A stretch of DNA of 64,000 nt from Dipteris shenzhenensis (lineage: Eukaryota > Polypodiophyta > Polypodiopsida > Gleicheniales). Numbering within the stretch: the first letter of the stretch is position 1; each line of letters begins with the position of its first letter. Under the pieces are notes generated by a model, which was not told the DNA's origin, did no database searches, and worked only from the letters and a program-made list of their open reading frames with translations. The DNA is taken from the NCBI GenBank assembly GCA_047967505.1, contig CM106538.1, one strand, 5' to 3'. Shown here in pieces: positions 1 to 12,523 of this stretch. A program made the position numbers and the translations under genes.

Positions 1-800
1 AAATCGCTCATGAGATTCCACCAAGCTGGAGTTGATATAACCTGCAACTGAGGGCCGATTATCGAGGCATATACCCATCCAACGCTGCTCGGCTTCAACA
101 AGTAAGACTGTCACTCCATCATTGGAATAGCCCCTCCAGCAGCTATTACTTGTTGCTCCAGCTGCATCATGAAAACATGAATACTCAAGACCAACGACGC
201 CAGCATCCTATAATTCAACAGTGTACTAAGAGCAGCTCCCTTGTTGAACTTAATGTCATGGTTACGTTACATAAGCACTAAGGATAATACATCACTGATT
301 ACAAGTGTTTTATTGTAATGTGGATTCTTTGCAATGATCAATATGTGTCATTTACAATGAGAAGTTACCTCAGGAAACCATGTCAAAGCGCGCCTCTTTA
401 AGTGTAGCATGTACAAGTTTAACGAATGGGATGCCACATAACCCCACAAAACAATTCATATATGAAAGCCTTAAATTTGATATAACACAAACATCAGAAC
501 TTAAGGGTCGATGCCCCACGCGTAAGGCTCCAAACAAGGAGGGCATCATGGCTCACCTGTGGATCCTTGCTAGTTTACTTACAAGATCAATGCTAGTGTG
601 ATGTGGGCACTGTATGCAGCCCAAAGTGGGTGTGGCGTCCACATGGGATTGGCGATAGACAGTATGGAGACTGCCATGTGTAAAGCAAGATTAGCTGCCA
701 CGTGGATGGATCTTAAGCCAAGCTTTGAGGGATGGAAGGCCATGCATAGTAACAGACATAAGTAGGCCACAATTGGCCACCCTACGACCAAAGTAGGGGT
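1..800. other. Gene-poor stretch, no feature supported
   Basis: Only short open frames (up to about 90 codons) without recognisable motifs occur on either strand. No splice-consistent exon chain or RNA gene was seen. The sequence is ordinary intergenic DNA as far as can be read. Confidence 0.5.
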
Positions 801-1135
801 CACATCTGTCTGACTAGGAGGTTGGCATATGCAAGCAAGCAGGTCAGGCACTTTGACGTGGCCTGGAGCAGACGAGGGTCAGCCTGGAGGCTGGACAGGT
901 CCATAGAACACTAGGTCGGCCTTAGATTACGGTTGGCCCAGCCAGCATAATTGAGCAGCTTTCAAGGGGGGAAACTAAGCCACATCTGGCTGCCTAGGGG
1001 TCAAACACACACATGACCCATCACTTTGTTATGGCCTGGTGCAGATGGTTTGGCTTGAAGCAGGATGCGTCCCTAGGAGGCTGGGGTCAATCCCCAATCT
1101 GGGTTGGCCCAGTCCCCATAGTCAGAACGGGAGGG
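801..1135 (+). repeat. Two degenerate ~180-bp tandem units upstream of a TATA box
   Basis: A unit beginning CACATCTG (801) recurs at 981 as CACATCTGGC. Both units carry the same ordered landmarks: CTAGG, then TGGCCTGG with GCAGA, then GGAGGCTGG, then GGTTGGCCCAG. The spacing is 180 bp and many substitutions separate the copies. Direct repeats immediately upstream of a TATA box resemble the U3 of a retroelement LTR or an enhancer duplication; no matching second LTR is visible in the window. Confidence 0.5.
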
Positions 1136-1159
1136 GTGTAAACAGCCCCTTCACACTTC

Positions 1160-1168
1160 TATATAAGG
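1160..1168 (+). promoter_or_regulatory. Candidate TATA box (TATATAAGG)
   Basis: TATATAAGG lies just downstream of the 180-bp repeats and is followed by a pyrimidine-rich stretch and CACTCGCTC, a plausible plant core promoter. No coding region recognisable as its target follows, so it may belong to a decayed LTR. Basis: motif only. Confidence 0.3.
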
Positions 1169-1199
1169 ACACTTCTCACTCGCTCAAGCAGTCCACTGA

Positions 1200-2245
1200 A
1201 GCCTCATAGGTATGCAGACAGCAAGAGAGTGAGCAGCCACGATAGGAGCATCTACTTAGCTCAGCGTTGCTCAGATTATGTAGCTCAATTGGCTATGAGT
1301 ACTGCAGCACCGGGCTGCCTACAAGTGGAGCATTTTGGACCAATCCACGAGTTTGGGTAGCATGCTAACGATTGTTTTGCTACCTATCCAGGTATTGGAG
1401 TGAAGTCTGCGAGGCACTAAGGACTGTGGAAACCCTATTTCTCTGTTTGGAGAGTAAGGGGTGTGATGTGTATTCTCTGACATGATATCAGCACCTGCAA
1501 GATCTATTTCATCAATATACTTCATCAACCAAAGGAGGCCCTTTGCAGTGATCTCGCAACCCCCCTAAAAGACTAAGGTGGAAGGTAATGTATGCAGACA
1601 TGGATGTAAACATGTACATGTCCCCTTAGAGCCTACAAATTGAAATTCTAGCCAGGATCCATCCTGTTCCTAGTTTCTGAGCGCGACAAAGGAGGGTCAT
1701 TTATGTATGCAAGAATGGCTTCATCATGAGAGGACTTCGTGAGTTGGTGACTCACTGGTTGAGCACATGAACAATACTCAGGCATCATAGAATTCCGCTC
1801 CTATGTAACTCATGTTTGCAGTGCCACATCTAGTGGATATTGAGATTGTGTTTGAGCACAAATTGGGATGGCAGCAGCTGGATGCTTAAAGATCGAGTTT
1901 CTTATTACAATCAAGGACCGTCCAGTAACTAGCAAGAGACTAAATGGTATTAGGCAAATAACTTGCTTTTCTTGGATTAAATCTATCTACAAGACTCAAA
2001 CCCTTAGATCAGCCCCAGCCCCGACTATTAAACCATGGTTAAGCCATGGTTAGTCCATTAGGGAAGTAAAAGATAGTTCTTACAAAGATGTCATCCAGCC
2101 AGGCTCAGCTTGGTCATGGACCAAAGTGGTCTTCAAAGGTGCTGGTTCTTGAATAGGGAGCATGTGGAGGTTAGAGGTATTACAGAATTGAAAGCACATC
2201 GACATTTAAAACTAGCGTCAAAACCAGAAACTAAATATGAGAGCA
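1200..2245. other. No gene recognised
   Basis: This stretch lies beyond the stop codon of the minus-strand phosphotransfer gene. It was searched for a sixth exon of that gene (a start such as LEQQI after an AG acceptor) and none was found. A 69-codon minus ORF (1319-1528) has no recognised motif. Part of the region may be 3' UTR of the phosphotransfer gene. Confidence 0.4.
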
Positions 2246-5200
2246 TCATTGTCTTGAAGAGATAAAGGACAACCGCACCTGCAGTAACGCTTCCAACTTG
2301 TTCTTGACAAGGAAGAATTCTTGCTTAATCTGTTGTAAAGCTTGACGGCACCTGTAAGAAAACAAGATTCAGAGAAGGAAAAAGCAAGATGTTTTGGGAA
2401 AGAGGAGAAAACGGGACACGCAACTCTCTCTCTCTCTCTCTCTCTACACATGCGCACACACTTTTTTTTTTGTTGAAACATATACAAACTTTTTTTTTTG
2501 TGGATAACACACATAAATTAGGGGTATGGAACACAACATAAAGACCTCAAGGCATTAGACGTGTCTTTTACTCTTTAAAAAGAAGAGGGAGAGCGTATGC
2601 ATACAAACATGTAAATTCACCAAAAACAAAGAAAACTCGAACACAAAATGTGAGGAGTAATATATGATAGTAGTCAATAGGCCCCTGTACTCACTTGATG
2701 ATTCTTTTTTACTAGCATATAAAGTGTCTCTAGTATGACACATTAAGCACGTATAGAATGTCTCTCACGTTAATATTCAAAAACCAAACTGCAAACTTAC
2801 ATTTTTCATGCACCTTTGCCTTCTACAGGTACTCATGCAATCCTTCTTTTTTTCTTAGCATATAGGACAACTCTTAATAAGAGGCACCGCAGCCAACCTT
2901 ATATCGCTTACCTCTAGAGCAGGAGGAGGGAGGGAGAAAGAAGGGGGGGGGGGAGAGATTGTAACAAAGTGATAGAGCAAGAGTGGAAGCAACGGAGGAG
3001 GAGGCAGCAATGGACAGAGGGAGAGCAACAGCATTTACAGTAAATATGCAGAGAAAGGTGAAGAGTTTCATTTTATAACTATGAATGAATAACCGGCTAG
3101 AGAAACCATGAAAGGAGAAATTGCATCGGCTTGAGAAAGCATGAAAGGAAAAATTGCATACAATTTTGAAGGGAAAGCCAAACAAGTAAAGCAAAAGGAA
3201 AGCAGGTAATGTGCTACTATCTTCACCCAATCTCTTAAAATTCATCATAAACTGATAGCTGGATTAAAATTTTCTTAAAGACTAGGGGGGCATGCTGGCA
3301 GTAACAAACCTGTTAATTTCATATTTAACCAATTGCATACATATACAAGAAACCTTTCGGTACTGAAAGTAAGTAAGAGCTACAAACCCTTCTCTATTTC
3401 CTGCTTCTGCAAAAGCACGGAAGTCCATACACACTGCTTTTACACGTTGGGCACCTATGCTGCATTAAAAACAAATTGCATGTCATTTTCCCACATTTTG
3501 ATAATTAGCCAAGAAGACTTGCACAAGCATTTTCCCACAATTTGGAAATTAGCCAAGAAGACTTGCACAAGCAAACAAACATTTTAAAATACATTAGAGG
3601 CCACCGGAAAAACTAAATGTAAAACCTTGGAGAGCACACTTTAAAGTTGGACTTACTGAGGTGTACTAAGCCACAAACATAATCCCTGAGCATAAATCAC
3701 CACTAATACTGAGTAGAGAACGGGGTATGGAGGGGAGCAATGCCAATCATCACCACGAAAGACAATGGGCCAGCAATCTTTCGCATGTACCAAAGTTATG
3801 AAGTTCCAACAAGATAGTAAGACTTGGTGCTTGGCCTTGGCGTTTGCTAGGCCTTTAGCAGCAAAGCACACTCCGAAAAAACTGCAGAGACTAAAAATAT
3901 GGTCATTACTTACTAGCTGCATAGCAGAGGATCTTTACTACACAAGAAAGAGTTTGATCATCATTACGTGCTTAAGCGCATGAATGATGTCCCAAAATAT
4001 CGGAGGTTGGAGATGAGGGATAGGGTCGGATGGTAAGAAGAGGCCATCATGGGTGCATCCAATAGATTGGAAGCATACAAAATCAAGGCAATTAGGTGAC
4101 TCTGAAGAGGGCGGCAAGGAAATGTCTCAATACCATAGGTGCTTTGCACCTGAGGAGTGGTGGCAGACAGGACAAAGAGGCATGGGTGGTAAGTATATTT
4201 ATCTTCTAGAGTATTATGGAGAACTCTGTTCACAGTGAAGTTGTGAAAAGTACAAAATGCCCTCTCAATTAAGCAGAAGAAAGGAGTAAGCCAGTGGCCT
4301 TTTCCTTAACATCACTCCAACCTTTTTAAGGAAACCAAAATGTTGGGCCGTTAGCCTTTTCAGCCATTGTCACTGTGAAGACCCTACCAATAAAGGACAT
4401 AATTCTTCCCAACACCTACTAGTTAGCTCAGCGTTACCTTTTATGATATACGCACCCATTGTAGTTCATTTCCAGCTGGCTGACATGAACTTGTGGTCAT
4501 ACAGAACTGAAGAGGCAGCTAATGGCACTAAAGGCTTGTTCAGATTAGAATGGCAAAAGGCTTCAAAACCTGATGATTTTTCCTATTAGAAGCACCAAAA
4601 TTACATTAAAAATAGAGCAAAATACAGACATATGAAAAGGTACTGAAAGGCAAATAATTCATTAACAAATGGCGGTACCAAACAAAAACCATGTGCAATC
4701 AGGTTCTATTCTACATATCTACTTCTCTGTTTTTTTAGAGCAGGCTGTAATGACAAGATGAGTTTTCAATGACAAACCATAAGCTGTAGACAAGAAGCGA
4801 GAGCATGATTTACGGCTCTCCTTAGTGATCAAAGAAATCAAACAGCTATGTGGGCTTTTTCAAAGAAAAGGGGGGAAATTTTTAACCTGGAGCTGCTACC
4901 CTTGAACTGGTGCACATAAGCATCCACCTTCTTGAAGTCTACAGGTTCTTGCTCTCTAAAATTCAGTTTCGTCATAGAACAACCACAAGTCAATAGTGAC
5001 ACTAGCATTTCACAGCAACGCAATGGTACTTGCAACTAAGAAACCAAATTGCAAGGGCATCCTTATAAGGGGGCGAGCAAGTACAATACAACGCTTTAAA
5101 ATTGTAGTTCCTATCAAGTGGCCTGTAGATTAGTAAATGCCACGATAGTAGGAGGGAAAAGGGGAGTACAGCGCTTTGGTAAGCTCTGCAAGCAGCCTTT

Positions 5201-5580
5201 CTGAGTCTTCTGCAAAGAGAGTGACCACCTCAGCTACAAAGTCTGGGTTACTTGCATCCTGTAGCATCTGAAGCTGGGTAAACTGGTCATCCAAAAAGCC
5301 CTGTAACCACATTTGCAATGAAAGCACTAAGATCAGAAACGTTTAAGTGAGTATAGCAATGGATAATACAATAAGTTCCTTTAAATTCAGACTGAAATAA
5401 ATTGTCGAAGCAGCGGCTCAGCAATATGAAAAAACAAAACATCCAAAACTTTCTTTTTCATGGATTATTATTGCCCCAGTTGGGTGCTGCATATAAGAGG
5501 CAAGTAATGCGCTCGTCTACCTCTTGAAACAATGAATTTGTCAGCTCAGCGAGCTGCTGTTGCAGTCTCACTACCTCCAT
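2246..5580 (-). CDS. AHP: Histidine-containing phosphotransfer protein (AHP/HPt), five exons
   Basis: A cytokinin two-component phosphorelay shuttle that passes phosphate from sensor histidine kinases to nuclear response regulators. I reconstructed exons at 5521-5580, 5170-5300, 4887-4955, 3388-3459 and 2246-2351. All introns are GT-AG and all junctions stay in frame, giving 145 residues (family about 150). Exon 1 encodes MEVVRLQQQLAELTNSLFQE, with the start ATG in a strong CACCATGG context. Exon 2 opens with GFLDDQFTQLQ and includes NPDFVAEVVTLF. Exons 3-4 form the phosphoacceptor site VHQFKGSSSSIGAQRV, with the active histidine at residue 79 and the family's K and G after it. The last exon reads CRQALQQIKQEFFLVKNK. 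The canonical histidine makes it an authentic, not pseudo, HPt. The C-terminus (VRLSFISSRQ) is atypical: a CAG/GTGCGG donor-like site sits where other AHP genes splice to a last exon, so the annotated end may be intron read-through. Intron 4 (2352-3387) lacks recognised coding. Confidence 0.9.
2424..2446. repeat. (TC)n microsatellite in AHP intron 4
   Basis: A pure CT dinucleotide run close to the last acceptor site of the phosphotransfer gene; two runs of T follow within 60 bp. On the gene strand it reads GAGAGA, so it is not the polypyrimidine tract of that acceptor. Confidence 0.9.
3484..3571. repeat. 44-bp tandem duplication in the intron upstream of AHP exon 4
   Basis: Two adjacent 44-bp units (3484-3527 and 3528-3571) begin CATTTTCCCACA and end GACTTGCACAAG, differing at a few positions. 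They lie in the intron (3460-4886) just upstream of the acceptor of the 72-nt exon. Recent slippage or unequal exchange is the likely origin. Confidence 0.85.
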
Positions 5581-6321
5581 GGTGCTGAACAGACCCGGGA
5601 AGAAGAGGTTACAGAGACTGGTCAACGTCAGGAAGAGGTAAGGAAGCAACTCATCCAACAACCATGCCTATCAAAAGACGCTGCACGGGAACAAACACAG
5701 TTTTGGATAAACTGGGGAGAGGTTCTATAATCAAGGCCACAAAATTTCCAATGAAGCGAGGGGCTAGCAGGTGCTAATATTCGACCGAAATCGAGTGTCA
5801 GGGAAGATAGAGAGCGGTTGAAAAAGCAGACAGGGATAGGTGAGGACACAGAGACAGAAAAGACTGCAAGAGGGCAGACGGTCGAGGACCGGGAAAAAGA
5901 TAAAAGACAAAAGAGGCTAGGGACAGGTATAGTGGAGACGGCGTGCGGAACGGAAGGCAGGCAAACGGGGAAAGGATTGGCTAGAACAGCCAGAATTCGT
6001 GACAGAATGATGGGAGGTGAGAGGTACGAAGCTGAGAGGAAGAAGGGAAGAAAGTAACGTGAGGATTGGATTGGGAAGCAAAGCAAAGGTTTGATGAACA
6101 GTTGCCTGTGCTCGCTCGCGAGCTCTCTGTGTTTGTAGCTCTGGAAGCGCTTGCGCAGCTCAGTCCCAGAGACACATACTCTCTCTCTCTCTCTCTCTCT
6201 CTCGGACAGGAGCACGCCGAAGCTGCGGAGCTCTCTTCTGCTCTCGCTATATCTCTCACACGCGGTGCAGCTTTGGGAATGAGTGCCCAAAAAGTTGTGG
6301 CATCATGATTTCTCCTCGCCC

Positions 6322-6352
<31 letters not shown>

Positions 6353-6408
6353 GCCACGAGTAAGGAAAGGTTGAACACAGAGACCTACGAGCTAGCTGAG
6401 CCTCTCTC

Positions 6409-6441
<33 letters not shown>

Positions 6442-7281
6442 TGCTACGCGTGAAGCAGTATCTCTTTCCCTCGCGTACGAACATGAATCCCTAAGCCCTT
6501 TCTCACTCTTCCTCCGTAGCTGACGCTGTACAAAAGGGCCTCGGCCAGCTCGCACGACGCACACGCGGTCTCCAGAGTGGAAAAAGCTGCGTGGGATGGA
6601 GGTAGTGGTGCTCACAGACAGCGAGAGACAAGGGCAAAGCTGGAGAAGAGGACCTTCCAATACGCTGTCTCCTGAGTCCTCTCTCTCTCTCTCTCTCTCT
6701 CTTCCCTCTGCTCTCCGCTCTCTCGATCTCTCTGCGATGTGTGCCTCAGCAAGAGCTGCTGCTGATGAGAAGTAAATGCTGCATGATTCGCTGATGATCT
6801 TCCCCGTGAGTCCCACAAACAGACCTCCAAAGTTGCTATCTTGTGTGAGCCCCTCCACAGAATCCGATCTCCGGCCTGCCTCAAGATCGAGATCGCGCGC
6901 GGCCCCTGCCTCCTCCCACGTTCCCCCCCTATCGCCCTTTCCCTAAATCCCTTCTTTTTACATCCAATTGCTTCCGACAAACCGTTGCCTCATGCGCTTT
7001 GTGAGCTGAGCTGCGCTCCCCAGTCCAGTCTCCAAACTCCCATCACATGCTGCGTGATGAACGACCGACTCGGGCCCCCTCACCCAATTCCACACACCTC
7101 CCAACGCTGCCCTTCTGAACGCCCTTAATGCTAATAAACCGCAGTAGCGCCTCCCCCTTTCCAATTGGACGGCTCCACTGCCTGCTGCGCCTCATCTCTC
7201 TGCTCGCTGCGCGCGCTCTTCCTCTCCCCCTCTCTCTGCTCTCTCTCCCCCTCCCCCTCGATCTCTGCTTTTGTTTGCCCG

Positions 7282-7316
<35 letters not shown>

Positions 7317-7330
7317 CTGTGTCTATGATC
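5581..7330 (-). promoter_or_regulatory. 5' flank/5' UTR of AHP with clustered (TC)n tracts
   Basis: This region lies upstream of the phosphotransfer start codon. It holds at least five CT-dinucleotide tracts (about 6179-6202, 6319-6352, 6400-6440, 6678-6702 and 7284-7312). Pyrimidine/GA tracts are common in plant core promoters and 5' UTRs. The bases directly before the ATG on the gene strand read CTGTTCAG then CACC, which would serve as a splice acceptor, so a 5' UTR intron is possible. Long open frames here (for example 220 codons on the minus strand) are low-complexity RE/SL frames and are not supported as genes. Confidence 0.45.
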
Positions 7331-8990
7331 GCGATCTCTTGCTCTTGTTTATCGTCGATTCTTCGGCCGCCCACTGGGTCTTTCTACATCAACATGAACG
7401 CATCCACTTGGACTTCGACTCTCATATCTATGGATAATGGATGATGTTGTGGCTACATTGGGACACCTCTATTTACTTCCATGCCAAGGCACACCCTGTT
7501 GTGCTAAGGGGTATCACACAACCTGAATCTATCGGTCCCTATCCCCAAAACTTACAAACCGTAAGGTGGATATCGTGCAAACTATTTGTTGAGACTATGG
7601 AACAAATCCATGGTAGAGCTGAGGGCGACATTGATGACAAACCTTGCCAGACTTGTTCTCATGAAACGCTAGTCCAAAAGCTACACCACTAAGTAGCATT
7701 CCACCGCCCAGTTGGAGGAGACAGGATTTTCTTCATTCTTCTCGGGCATTTCGGGGCTACCTTTGCTACTGCCAATACTAAGGTCCTATCTTATGTTCTG
7801 CTGTCAGAATTCAACCAGGCTTGTCAATTGTGTGAGCCTTGAGCCTTCAGTTGGACTTTGGGTTCGTTCCCACGTTCCCACGTCCATCCACTAGAGAGAC
7901 TCATGTAAGCATTTTCGTTGGACTGGCGGAAGGTAGGAATGCCCTCTTAGAAGACTGCGTTGTAGGGGACAACTCTCCAATCCCTTACTATAAGGGCAAC
8001 CCCCTCTAGAAGCTAGTTTAGGGCGGTATTGGGGCAGCCTCTAAGCCTCTAGATAGAAGCATTTATTCAAACAATAAGAGAACCCCTCCTTAAGAGGAAG
8101 CCAACATTGTCACTAGTGAGGATGCCCTAGCATACCTTTTTCAACCTATTTGGATCCCTTGGAATGCCTAGGTCCTAGCAATTTATTATAATGTGGACTT
8201 AGGGTTGTAGTTAAGCTAATTAAAGGCTCAAAAACTCCCATGATAACACCAAACCAACTCCAAACCATAACAACTCATGGGGAGGGTAGAAATAATTGAT
8301 CTTAGTGTTGTTAAAACAAAACTAATGTTCACAGGGGATGCACTTTAAGGAGGGTGCTTTCATTCAAGATGCCTTTGCTTGTCTCTATTGCCTAAATGCC
8401 CATTTCGAAGTAACCTCCCCACATGACAATGCCACAAGCATCGCCATATTGTTTCAAAATGCAAGTGTATGCTCTAAGGGAATGGATTCACATTTGCCAA
8501 CATGGATCATTTATCCCATAGACATGAACATGTTTTATATATGGAGATCATGTCATGTATCCCACAGGCAAGAGCTACACACGGAGGTTACCCCACTCAA
8601 TTACATCCCCCAACAAGTTAAACATCTAATGGTCTATGATCTGTCGAGGCATACATCTAACTTGTAGAGCTTAATGGATGAAAGACTAAGCATACATGTT
8701 GGTTCTGTGACAAAGAGTGTTTTTTATCTATAATGGTTGTTTCGTTGGGGATGAAGTTTGGCGTCATTGAAAACCCTATTATTCCCATATGACCACACTC
8801 CACTCTTGCACACATTCCACCTGGTAAACAGAAAGTGTATAGCTCCAACTAGATTGTGTGGTTGCAAGTACCAATCCATGGAACTCACTCCATCTCGCAA
8901 CCAAAGTGAATGCCCTACACATCACACACTAACCTATGCAAGAAAAAGTGGAGTTGCACTCTTTGATGTCCAATGCACTAGTCTCCCTAG
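7331..8990. other. No gene supported
   Basis: Several open frames of 60-109 codons exist (7441-7692 and 8338-8667 plus strand) but none shows a recognisable domain, and they are not linked by convincing splice sites. The region directly follows the pyrimidine-rich flank and could include a divergent transcript leader, but nothing proves it. Confidence 0.4.
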
Positions 8991-9156
8991 CATTAGACTC
9001 AACAAAGCTAAGCAGCAAGACTATCACTTGTTCATGAGAATTGGTTGTCAAAGGACCAAGCGTAAATGAGGTACATTAGACTCAACAAAGCTAAGTAGCA
9101 AGACTATCATGTGTTCATGAGAATTGGTTGCCCAAGGACCAAGTGTAAATGAGGTA
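8991..9156. repeat. 83-bp tandem duplication
   Basis: Two adjacent 83-bp units (8991-9073 and 9074-9156) start CATTAGACTCAACAAAGC and end TAAATGAGGTA, with only a handful of differences. This is a recent local duplication in non-coding DNA. Confidence 0.9.
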
Positions 9157-10417
9157 TAGCCAAATTAGCCAATGATGAAGACCAACTTGATGACTTATTG
9201 GCCTCCACCTTAACCTCCACATACAGGGTCCAAATTAGAATCTACACTTCCATTTGGTAGAAGGGTGAGCACACAATTTGAACCCTGCAGCTTGACAAAG
9301 GAATATACCAACCATTCAATACTCTAGAGTAGGGAGGAGTCTCGAAGAAATGATGGCTCTAAGCCATAAATGAAAGGCTTGTTATCCTTGAATTCTAGTT
9401 TTAGTAGGTGGAAGAATGTGCAATGAGTAGAAGGATGAGGGTTTGCATGCAACTCAAAAATAAGCTATAAACTGTCAAGGCTGAAAGCTATATCTACGTC
9501 TTGATTTCCATATTGACCATATAAAGTGCTACAAACATATAGATGGCATTGAATGTCATACCCTAGTTGCCACAGAACAACACAAGTGACCATTTCAATG
9601 AGTCTCACAAATCCATTACCTTGGCCATCCATGTGGAAGCTCTACCCCATAGGCTTCTAATGTGCAAAAAGCCAACCAAAATAAGTGCATGGGACTAGTT
9701 TATGTAGTTATGAGAGTTGCTCATGTAAATTCCACTCTCTAACATCCTTTGATGAACCATGGTTTCTCATTTTAAATGCTTCTACTTTTGTAAGGGACCA
9801 CCTTGTTCCATATAGGTCTCTAGAGATCTTTTGAATAGCACATCAACCACTCTACACTCACTAATTTAAGGCCACCTCTATCACCTTATCCCTTCCTCCA
9901 TGCTCTAAGCACTCTCCTAAAGTAGAACTTTGAAATGTGTGCATTGTGTTTAACGTATTTTTTTAAAAATTCACTCTCAAATTTTGGCCTTTCAAATTCA
10001 GTGTCAGCCTACGTACCATAGTCACTATTTATTCCCTTGTCCCTTCTTGCACGCATACTAGATCACTTCCCACATATGTTATTTATTTGTAGTGTTTGAT
10101 AAGGCCTTAAGTGACCAACAAGAAGAAGTATGATATGAATTTTTTATTAAAATGAGTGATATAGTACCTTGTAGCTAGAAATGGCAAAGTTCAAGTAATA
10201 GGTACTTTTCTTTAATATTGAAGACTTAGAGACATGGAGAATCAGTAGCTTGCAAGGATGTGGTGGAAAGGACTTTGCAATTGATGTGAGCGGCTACAAA
10301 ATGTACAATCGCCATGTGGCAATCTCTAGATTTATGTGCAATGATGATGGTGTAACATTTATGGAGGCAGCTAAGCAAGAGGAGTTTGTTTAGTTGGTTT
10401 TGTGTATTTATATGTGA
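9157..10417. other. No feature seen
   Basis: Intergenic DNA with no long open frame, no recognised retroelement motif and no simple repeat of note on either strand. Confidence 0.45.
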
Positions 10418-11040
10418 GGGGCCTTCACGCATGCATGGCCTTCCACCAATACTAATGTGTATTTAAAGAAGAAACGCACTCTATTGATTGTCAATAGTCA
10501 ATATTTACAATCACATTTTTGACACAAACTATGTGGATGGGCTTGAGTTATTGAAAAGTAATGTAGGTGCATGAGATTCCGAGCCCACGAGTGCACATTG
10601 TGACATACTGTTGATATCCCACAACAAGTAAAAACAACTTTTGTTATAGAAGCATTAAACTAAATTACATAAAAGTGATTTCAACCTTGGACAAGTGAGT
10701 GATGGACTAATTTACATATCATTAGAGTATTTCTCTATCAAGGGACCTTCATGCATCTATGGCCTTCCACTAATAACAATGTGTAGTTAAAGAAAAAACT
10801 ATACTTTGTTGATCATCAATAGGCAACATTGCAATCACAATTATGACACAAACTAGGTGGATGGCCTTGAAATATTTGAAAGTAATGTAAGTGCATGTGA
10901 TTAGGGGCCATGTGATATACTCTTTATAGCCCCCAACAGGTAAAACTAAAATTTGCTATAGTTATTAAACCAAATTACATAAAACTTATTTGAAAATGGG
11001 ATGACTATGTGATGGATCAATGTGCATATCATTGTTGAAT
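10418..11040. repeat. ~310-bp tandem duplication, two diverged units
   Basis: Unit 1 (about 10418-10735) and unit 2 (about 10738-11040) share the same order of landmarks: CTTCACGCATGC/CTTCATGCATC, ATGGCCTTCCAC, GACACAAACTA, GTAATGTA, AAATTACATAAAA and a closing CATATCATT. Divergence is substantial, so this is older than the 83-bp duplication upstream. Confidence 0.75.
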
Positions 11041-12520
11041 GCAACTCCATGCTAAGAGAAAGCAATAATAACTCTAAAGAAATTGCATTTTGGCACCATG
11101 TAAGAGTACCTTATTTCCAAAAGCTCTTATAGCTCTTTCATGTCTTTCATTTCGCTAATTGGACTCTAAGAGGGGAAGGTCATTCCTTTTCAAATAATTT
11201 TCTCTCTTTCTAAAAGGGGGCATATTCCAACCTTTTAAGGGATGTAACATTTGCCCTTTTTCTAGTTTCTTGCTTTTCTCTGAAGGAGTACATTTTTTGT
11301 ACGTGCACTTCTAGTACTTTGTATAGCTCCTTTGGTACCTCCTCTTCTTATGGGATTTTGCCTTGTTTTTTGTTCTAGAATCTAGAAATTATGCAATTTT
11401 TGCTTAAAAACTTGGTACATTATTTCATTTCAATGAATATATATTGAGAAGATCTTCTTGCTATGATTTACATGGACCTTGAGACTATTTGTACACATTC
11501 ATATTTAAAGACAAGCTTTACAAACTTGCTCTTACATTTGCATAACCCCTTCTTTGAACAATGAGATGTGTCTGCATTGGGATATACTCGAGAGCAAGGG
11601 TTTGGGAACCAAATGTGAATCCAGGTGTTGCAAAACTTAAGATAAGAAAACTACTTTACTTGTAATGGGAAAATATAGGTGATTGTATACTATTAAAATG
11701 CTCACAATGCTACTTTCATACGAGGAAAGATGTGGAGGGAAGAGATATCCTTAAGCCTAGTATAAGAACTAACCCAATGGGCAAAGATATAGGAAACCTC
11801 TTAGGATAAAGTTACTATATTAAGAGAAGAAACCTCTTAGGATAAAGTCATTATATCAAGAGAAGAAAGTTCATGAATGGTGACTAAAACAACGAATGGT
11901 TATTTAGATGTAGCTGTTAAGCCTATGACAATAAGGGTAAAAAACATAGTAAAAATAGCCAACATAAGATCATTGTGTGGGGAGAGTTGCGGTACACCTT
12001 TGCTTGTAATAACTTGAGATCAAAAGTATATTTGATGGATATAATAGGATAGGAGTAGCCAAAACATTATCTAAAACAAATCTGGACATGCTTGCAAAAT
12101 CATGTTCTAGAGAGAAAAATAAAAAAATCCTATACGGAGACCCTTGGCATAAAATGTGTCCCAATGACATATTGACATACATACACTTTTGTAGTGACAT
12201 AGATACATTGTGTAAAGACCCTTGGCATAAATTGTGTAGTGGCATGCATAGACTATGTAGAAACCTATGCATACACTTTGTGTAGAGATTGAAACTCAGA
12301 ACAACATAAATATCTACATAAGAGAGGAGTTTAAAGCTTGTTTTGTGGGAGAAGAATCATCCTAGGAGCAAGTTGCATAATGCCCCCTCACAATGTAAAG
12401 AATGACCACCCCACCCCCCCATTCCCCTTGCCACCCCTCTCCTCATCCCTTTACAACGAATTAATACATTTAAAGAATTTTTTCATGTTGAAGGGACCTA
12501 TGGAAAGAAGCCCTTAACAC
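11041..12520. other. Non-coding stretch with minor tandem repeats
   Basis: No gene recognised. A unit reading AGAAACCTCTTAGGATAAAGT is present twice in succession around 11790-11868. A GACCCTTGGCATAAA motif recurs at about 12139 and 12218. Open frames of 65-100 codons on both strands around 12000-12285 follow these repeats and have no homology I recognise. Confidence 0.45.
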
Positions 12521-12523
12521 TTT

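Noticed and set aside
1319-1528. Minus-strand ORF considered as last exon of the phosphotransfer gene
   Set aside because: No LEQ-type start or suitable acceptor in the right phase; sequence unlike known C-termini.
5628-6290. 220-codon minus-strand ORF upstream of the phosphotransfer start
   Set aside because: Low-complexity RE/SL composition from (TC)n tracts, in the expected 5' UTR/promoter; no motif.
6385-6980. Two Arg/Glu-rich minus-strand ORFs
   Set aside because: Generated by GA dinucleotide repeats in several frames at once.
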